Source: Candidatus Hodarchaeota archaeon
Lineage (GTDB): Archaea; Asgardarchaeota; Heimdallarchaeia; Hodarchaeales; Hodarchaeaceae
Assembly (NCBI GenBank): GCA_016840305.1
Contig: JAEOSP010000086.1
Coordinates: 1 to 11,263 of the forward strand
DNA length: 11,263 nucleotides
Direction: 5' to 3'
The position numbers were made by a program, and so were the translations under genes. Shown piece after piece: positions 6,951-11,263 of the stretch (positions within the stretch are counted from its first letter, which is position 1; every line of letters starts with the position of its first letter). A model generated the notes under the pieces. It ran no database searches. It had not been told where the DNA came from and was given only the letters and a program-made list of their open reading frames with translations.

Positions 6951-7860
6951 AATAGTATCTAATAGATCCGAAATAGTGTTCCTATATGATGTCAAGGACA
7001 GTAATCCTAATGGGGATCCTCTGGATGAGAACAAACCACGTATAGACGAAGAAACTATGTTAAATCTCGTTACTGATGTTCGACTAAAAAGAACAATCCG
7101 CGACTATCTACATGACTTCCGTAACGAAGAAGTGTTCATTTTAGGCGTGAAAAAAGATGACGGTAATCTTAAAACCAAAGAAGAACGTATGTCCGATCTG
7201 AAAATTGACTCAGGGGAGGATATGATCAAAAAATGCGTAGACATCAGGTTATTTGGAGCAACAGCTGCAGTTAAGAATCATACAATTACTTTCACAGGGC
7301 CAGTCCAGTTCAAGATAGGACGATCGCTCCATAAAGTGCAGCTTAAATTCATTAAGGGCACAACGGTTTCGCCCTCAGCACAAGATAAGACGCAAGGTAC
7401 TTTTACTGAAATGTACGTCCTTCCTTACAGTCTCATAGCGTTCTATGGAGTAATTAATGAGAATGCTGCCAAACACACTAAGCTTACAAATAGTGACGTC
7501 GACCTGCTTATGGGTGCACTTTGGAACGGAACTAAAAACCTAATCAGCCGTTCTAAAGTTGGTCAGATGCCTAGGCTTCTCATGAAAATAAACTACAAAG
7601 AAAAAAACTATCACATAGGTGACCTTAACGCTTTATTGGAACTCAAATCAGGTATTAGAGATGAGGAAATTAGAGACACCGAAGATTATGTTCTAGATGT
7701 AACCAAATTATTTGATTCCCTGCATGCTAATAACGACAAAATAAAGGATATAGATTTGATGCTTGATAAACGGATAATATTCAAACGGGAAAGCAAACAA
7801 ATCGATCTGATAAAAGAGCTTGATAAACAAGGATTAATAGTGAATCAGCTTAATCTATAA
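6940..7860 (+). CDS. cas7: Cas7 (Csh2-type), crRNA-binding backbone of type I-B Cascade
   Basis: 306-aa RRM-fold protein that polymerises along the spacer part of the crRNA. The Csh2-type signatures are present: DSNPNGDP (residues 20-27), TDVRLKRTIRDYL (45-57), DIRLFGATAA (101-110), GPVQFKIGRS (120-129) and a late KVGQMPRLLMKI (206-217). Length is usual for the family. ATG 6940 overlaps the end of cas8b by 11 nt; a second ATG at 6943 lies at better spacing from GAGGTGA (6930-6936) and may be the real start. The last nine codons, including the stop, lie in a 36-bp sequence that is exactly repeated 73 bp further on, before cas5. The coding frame itself is intact. Confidence 0.95.
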   Translation: MMSEIVSNRSEIVFLYDVKDSNPNGDPLDENKPRIDEETMLNLVTDVRLKRTIRDYLHDFRNEEVFILGVKKDDGNLKTKEERMSDLKIDSGEDMIKKCVDIRLFGATAAVKNHTITFTGPVQFKIGRSLHKVQLKFIKGTTVSPSAQDKTQGTFTEMYVLPYSLIAFYGVINENAAKHTKLTNSDVDLLMGALWNGTKNLISRSKVGQMPRLLMKINYKEKNYHIGDLNALLELKSGIRDEEIRDTEDYVLDVTKLFDSLHANNDKIKDIDLMLDKRIIFKRESKQIDLIKELDKQGLIVNQLNL

Positions 7861-7940
7861 CAGTGATTTTATATACTAATGATATGTGGAAACGAGAGGC
7901 GATTGATTAATAGTGAATCAGCTTAATCTATAACAGTGAT
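7832..7940. repeat. 36-bp exact direct repeat flanking 37 unique bases between cas7 and cas5 (repeat-spacer-repeat form)
   Basis: The 36 bases at 7832-7867 (the last codons and stop of cas7 plus 7 nt) recur without mismatch at 7905-7940. The 37 bases between (7868-7904) match neither neighbour. Period 73 compares with 75 in the genuine CRISPR array at the end of the window. Deleting one copy and the middle segment would leave cas7 and cas5 separated by 12 nt with the GTGAT ribosome-binding element intact, in line with the tight spacing of the rest of the operon. The structure is therefore an insertion with duplication of the target, whose dimensions fit Cas1-Cas2 spacer integration better than any transposon target duplication. 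Confidence 0.9.
7868..7875 (+). promoter_or_regulatory. TATA-box-like TTTATATA before cas5
   Basis: TTTATATA is a near-ideal archaeal TATA element. It lies at the very start of the 37-nt segment between the two 36-bp repeats and would place a transcription start near 7897-7902, 45-50 nt before cas5. If used, cas5 and cas3 would have their own promoter, created by the insertion. No purine-rich BRE element is obvious upstream, so activity is uncertain. Confidence 0.3.
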
Positions 7941-7945
7941 GTATA

Positions 7946-8653
7946 ATGGATAGGGTTATTGCCTTTGACCTCTGGGGAGACTATGCCCACTTTAGGAAGC
8001 ACTATACTACAACAAGCCCCCTTACATTTTCTATACCACCAAGAACAACCCTGTGCGGACTCTTAGCAGCAATTATAGGCCTAGATAAAACTGAGTATCT
8101 CCTTCATTTCTCCGATAAAGATGCTTCAATAGCAGTGCAACTACTAAACGAAGTGAAAAAGACAACGTTAGCTGAAAATCTCATCGATACAAAAAAGGCA
8201 GGAAAAATGATGAACAGGATAAAACAGAGAACTCAGATTCGATTCGAGCTTCTAAAAGAGCCTAAATACAGGATTTTCGTTCATCATCAAGATTTATCCA
8301 TTTACCTGAAACTCAAGGAAATGCTGAAGGCACATAAAACAGTTTACACTCCATGCCTAGGATTAAGCGAATTATTGGCTAGCTTCAAGTATATAAAAGA
8401 GTACCGTGCAGAGAAAGTTGAAACTGATTCTGAACTGGAGATTTTAACTGCTTTGCCTAAAAAGAACTTGATAGAGCTAAGTTTTCAGGATGATTACGAG
8501 TATTTATCAGAGACTATGCCTAGGAACATGCTTCCAGATAGAACTGTCACAGAGTATATGCCTGTGATTTTTGAAAGAAAACATAAACCACTAAAAGCAA
8601 GGGTCAATCGATTCATCCGACTTGAAAACGATGAAGCCATCACTTTCCTTTAA
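7946..8653 (+). CDS. cas5: Cas5, type I-B Cascade subunit binding the crRNA 5' handle
   Basis: 235-aa RAMP-fold protein that caps the 5' end of the crRNA and contacts Cas8b. The N-terminus shows the family pattern: IAFDLWGDYAHFRKHYTTT, then PLTFSIPPRTTLCGLLAAIIGL (residues 25-46) leading into the helix that follows the first strand. The middle has the usual YTPCLGLSELLASFKYI. Length is normal for Cas5 of subtype I-B. ATG 7946 has GTGAT (7936-7940) 5 nt upstream, inside the second copy of the 36-bp repeat. The stop codon lies inside cas3, an overlap of 23-32 nt depending on the cas3 start. It belongs to the cas8b-cas7-cas5 effector block. Confidence 0.93.
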   Translation: MDRVIAFDLWGDYAHFRKHYTTTSPLTFSIPPRTTLCGLLAAIIGLDKTEYLLHFSDKDASIAVQLLNEVKKTTLAENLIDTKKAGKMMNRIKQRTQIRFELLKEPKYRIFVHHQDLSIYLKLKEMLKAHKTVYTPCLGLSELLASFKYIKEYRAEKVETDSELEILTALPKKNLIELSFQDDYEYLSETMPRNMLPDRTVTEYMPVIFERKHKPLKARVNRFIRLENDEAITFL

Positions 8654-11033
8654 TCTACTGGCGCGTCCAGACAAACAACTTCGAGACCATCTTCAAAGAG
8701 TCTCAGAACTATGCAATAAACTGTGTATGGAATCTAAACTTAACCTTGAATCAATCAATCTTACACAAGATAAACTAGCAAAAACCCTTGAAATGATAGG
8801 TTGGTGCCATGACTTTGGAAAAGCAACGACTTTTTTTCAGGAATATATTCATGAAACAGATGAACAAAAGAAAAGAAAGTTGAAAAACAGGAAAGAGAGT
8901 CATCACGGTCTTATTTCTGCGGTGTTCACATATTATGTCTTAAAAAGCCAGTATTACACGTCTGATTCTCCCCTCGATGAAGCCATGCCCCTCATCGGCT
9001 ATTTGGCAGTAAAAAGGCATCATGGGAATCTAAAAAATATACGAGAGGAAATTAGAGACCTCATCCAAGACAATGATAAAAAAGATATTTTGAAAAAGCA
9101 ACTGGATTCCATAACTGTTGAAACCGTAACTGAACTCTACAAAGAAGTATTCTCTGAGCAGACATTCATCACGCTCAAAGAAGACTTAGATTCAATATTA
9201 GAGCAGATGACACGAAGCCGCAGAATTTTGTGGAAATTCTTGAAAAAAGGCAACCTGTTTCCAGCGATAATAACCAGCTTCTGTTATTCAATCTTGCTGC
9301 AAGCAGACAAAGAGCATGCTTCAGGCATCACTGTAGAAAGGCATGAGCCAATTCCCGATAACATTGTAGACGTGTATCGGCAACTAAAAGATTTTAATAA
9401 TCCAGCAACTAAAATTAATAAAATAAGAAACAGCATATACAAAGAAACAACAACTTGTGTGGAATCGCTTGATCTTACCCAGAAGATATATTCTCTTAAT
9501 GCTCCCACTGGAACAGGTAAAACGTTAACTGGATTAGCGTTTGCAAATAAACTTGCATCTAGACTTAGACAGGAACAGGGATTCAATCCCCGAATTTTTT
9601 ATTGTATTTCGTTCATCAGCATTATTGATCAAAACTGTCAAGTTTTTGAGAACGTGTTTGAAACAGTCACGGGGGAAAAGCCTACTAATGATCTTCTTTT
9701 AAAGCATCATCATTTAGCGGATACATATTATGTTACGGCTGAAGATGAGTTTGAACCTGAGGCTGGTCTGTTTCTTGTTGAAGGATGGAACTCTGAGGTT
9801 ATAGTTACGACGTTTGTTCAGCTTTTCCATACTTTGTTTACAAACAGGAATCGGTCTCTGCGGAAATATCATCGATTAGCCAATTCAATTATAATACTGG
9901 ATGAAGTCCAGTCACTTCCACACAAATATTGGCTATTACTTCGAGAATATCTGAAAACGTTATCCGCGCTGTTTAACACATACTTTGTTTTTATGACAGC
10001 TACACAGCCGCTCATTTTTCAACCAGAAACTGAAATCAAAGAGTTGTGTGCAAATAATGATCAGTATTTCAGTCAGTTTGATCGGTTGGATCTTGTTCCA
10101 TGTCTTGAACCTATAACTCTAGATGTTTTCATGGAACAAGTATCCGCAGATATTGAAGCCAATCCTGGAAAAAGTTTTCTGATAATAATGAACACCATTA
10201 ATAGTTCCCAAAAGTTATATCAGCACCTCCAGAAATGTATGAGTAAAGAAAATCTTGTTTATTTGTCCACTATGATTTTTCCTAAGGAGCGGCTTGATCG
10301 TATAACCAAGATACGTGAAGGCGGAAAAAGAAAAATTATTGTTAGCACGCAACTTGTTGAAGCTGGTGTGGATCTTGATGTGGATGTTGTGTATCGCGAT
10401 TTTGGTACGTTAGATTCTATAGTGCAAGCTTCCGGTCGATGTAACAGAAATTTTAACGAAAAACGTGGTTTAGTTAAAATCTTCAGGATACAAGATGAGC
10501 GACGCTTCTTTTATAGCTATATTTATGGAGGGAACTCGATGCTTATCGATAAAACAATGCAGGTTCTTGAAGAAAAAAGGATGATACATGAACACGAATT
10601 TAAAGAAGTGGTTAAAAACTATTACCAGTTAGTAAAGCACTCCATGAGCAATGATGAAGCAAATAAATTGCTTGAAAATATTGCTCAACTTGAATTTGAA
10701 CAAATTCAACGTAACTTTAAACTTATAGCTGAAGACTACCCCAAAATCGATGTTTTCATCGAATATGACGATGAAGCTGTGAATGTATGGAAAGAATTCC
10801 AGAGAATACAGGAAATTGCTGACCAGTCTGAGAAACGACGTAAATTCATGAAAATTAAGAAAGCGTTAAGAGATTACATTATTTCGGTTCCAGAGGCGTT
10901 TAAAGAAACTGCAGGATACATGGATTCAATCGACATGGGTTATATCTCAAAGATGATAATTGAACAAACAGGAGTATATGACAAGCAATTAGGGTTCATA
11001 AAAGAACAAACCACAAATACGTTTTTTACATAA
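8631..11033 (+). CDS. cas3: Cas3, HD nuclease-helicase of type I CRISPR
   Basis: 800-aa effector recruited by Cascade to nick and unwind target DNA. The N-terminal HD nuclease domain (about residues 1-235) has H20, H60-D61 (GWCHDFGK), H91-H92 (SHHG), H130-H131 (KRHHGN) and D226, the complete set of metal ligands. The superfamily 2 helicase follows with Walker A APTGTGKT (291-298), the DEAD-box variant DEVQ (424-427), motif III TATQ (456-459), motif V STQLVEAGVDLD (about 572-583) and motif VI QASGRCNR (599-606). All are intact, so the protein looks active. I chose ATG 8631; a TTG at 8622 adds three residues. Neither has a clear ribosome-binding site, and both overlap cas5, so coupled translation is likely. 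It is the last gene of the operon. Confidence 0.96.
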   Translation: MKPSLSFNLLARPDKQLRDHLQRVSELCNKLCMESKLNLESINLTQDKLAKTLEMIGWCHDFGKATTFFQEYIHETDEQKKRKLKNRKESHHGLISAVFTYYVLKSQYYTSDSPLDEAMPLIGYLAVKRHHGNLKNIREEIRDLIQDNDKKDILKKQLDSITVETVTELYKEVFSEQTFITLKEDLDSILEQMTRSRRILWKFLKKGNLFPAIITSFCYSILLQADKEHASGITVERHEPIPDNIVDVYRQLKDFNNPATKINKIRNSIYKETTTCVESLDLTQKIYSLNAPTGTGKTLTGLAFANKLASRLRQEQGFNPRIFYCISFISIIDQNCQVFENVFETVTGEKPTNDLLLKHHHLADTYYVTAEDEFEPEAGLFLVEGWNSEVIVTTFVQLFHTLFTNRNRSLRKYHRLANSIIILDEVQSLPHKYWLLLREYLKTLSALFNTYFVFMTATQPLIFQPETEIKELCANNDQYFSQFDRLDLVPCLEPITLDVFMEQVSADIEANPGKSFLIIMNTINSSQKLYQHLQKCMSKENLVYLSTMIFPKERLDRITKIREGGKRKIIVSTQLVEAGVDLDVDVVYRDFGTLDSIVQASGRCNRNFNEKRGLVKIFRIQDERRFFYSYIYGGNSMLIDKTMQVLEEKRMIHEHEFKEVVKNYYQLVKHSMSNDEANKLLENIAQLEFEQIQRNFKLIAEDYPKIDVFIEYDDEAVNVWKEFQRIQEIADQSEKRRKFMKIKKALRDYIISVPEAFKETAGYMDSIDMGYISKMIIEQTGVYDKQLGFIKEQTTNTFFT

Positions 11034-11142
11034 TATGGCACCTATTTATAAGGGGTTCAATAAAAAGAGGTGATGAAAAATATGGCTTTTAAATAACCCC
11101 AAAAACGACTTAAAACATCAAAATAACCTGAAAAAAGGTGCT
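11034..11142 (+). promoter_or_regulatory. CRISPR leader with array promoter
   Basis: 109 bp of AT-rich DNA between cas3 and the first repeat. TATTTATA (11043-11050) is a possible TATA box that would start the pre-crRNA near 11070-11075. An inverted pair, GGGGTT (11052-11057) and AACCCC (11095-11100), encloses GAGGTGAT (11067-11074) and a tiny frame from ATG 11073, ATGAAAAATATGGCTTTT, ending at TAA 11094-11096. The last 40 bp contain the A-rich sequence expected next to the site of spacer insertion. The leader lies on the 5' side, so the handle-bearing strand is plus. Confidence 0.6.
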
Positions 11143-11254
11143 GTCGGAGGATGAAATCCATTAAAACAAGGATTGAAACTACTTTGGCCCTGACAGGTGG
11201 AGTGGAACAGCGTCAGAGTCGGAGGATGAAATCCATTAAAACAAGGATTAATGA
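11143..11254 (+). CRISPR. CRISPR array: two 37-bp repeats and one 38-bp spacer, second repeat degenerate
   Basis: Repeat 1 (11143-11179, 37 bp) starts GTCGGAGGATG and ends AAGGATTGAAAC; ATTGAAAC (11172-11179) is the 8-nt handle left by Cas6 in many archaeal type I systems. GGAT-gaa-ATCC (11149-11159) could form a small hairpin. The spacer is 11180-11217 (38 bp) and is GC-richer than its surroundings. Repeat 2 (from 11218) is identical for 32 bases to 11249 and then differs: the last five bases are AATGA instead of GAAAC, so it lacks the handle. Such 3' decay marks the leader-distal end of an array, so the array probably holds only one spacer. The sequence stops at 11263, so repeats farther right cannot be excluded. 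The spacer matches nothing I can see elsewhere in this window. Confidence 0.85.
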
Positions 11255-11263
11255 GGTAATAAT

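Noticed and set aside
7832..7940. The 36-bp duplication as a second copy of the normal CRISPR repeat, or as a transposon target duplication
   Set aside because: The 36-mer has no overall similarity to the 37-bp array repeat in either orientation. The duplicated stretch is far longer than known transposon target duplications, and the insert has no terminal inverted repeats.
9284..9586. Minus-strand 100-codon frame inside cas3
   Set aside because: Antisense to the Walker A region of Cas3; no independent evidence of coding.

Overview
The window is AT-rich archaeal DNA dominated by a nearly complete type I-B CRISPR-Cas locus. The archaeal assignment rests on TATA-like promoter elements (TTTATATA, TATAAAAA), GGAGG/GAGGTGA ribosome-binding sites matching an archaeal 16S 3' end, a UbiA-family prenyltransferase of the archaeal type, a Cas6b endonuclease, and a CRISPR repeat ending in the ATTGAAAC crRNA handle. 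I cannot place the lineage more precisely (methanogen, Thermoplasmata or Bathyarchaeia-like are all possible).

Layout. Positions 1-1743 carry three minus-strand genes: the N-terminal part of a UbiA prenyltransferase running off the left edge, a small cysteine protein related to DUF523/TudS, and a 171-aa N-terminal fragment resembling a viral portal protein. Positions 1744-2513 are a small accessory patch on the plus strand: a 54-aa ribbon-helix-helix regulator with repeated half-sites in front of it, a 65-aa hypothetical protein, and the promoter region of the cas operon. Positions 2514-11033 hold one compact plus-strand operon, cas6b-cas1-cas2-cas4-cas8b-cas7-cas5-cas3. A short leader (11034-11142) follows, then two CRISPR repeats around a single 38-nt spacer at the right edge. 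The second repeat is degenerate at its 3' end, as expected for the leader-distal end of an array.

How the genes work together. Cas1, Cas2 and Cas4 capture and integrate new spacers. Cas6b cuts the array transcript. Cas8b, Cas7 and Cas5 (with a small subunit possibly made from an internal start in cas8b) form the Cascade complex on the crRNA. Cas3, an HD nuclease fused to a helicase, degrades the target.

Two anomalies stand out. First, cas8b is split by a one-base shift at a run of ten A's (5204-5213); both halves are clearly Cas8b. Second, the cas7-cas5 junction contains an exact 36-bp direct repeat flanking 37 unique bases (7832-7940). These dimensions almost equal the locus's own 37-bp repeat and 38-bp spacer, and removing one repeat plus the 37 bases restores a tight 12-nt gene junction. 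This looks like a spacer integrated outside the array by the locus's own Cas1-Cas2 machinery.
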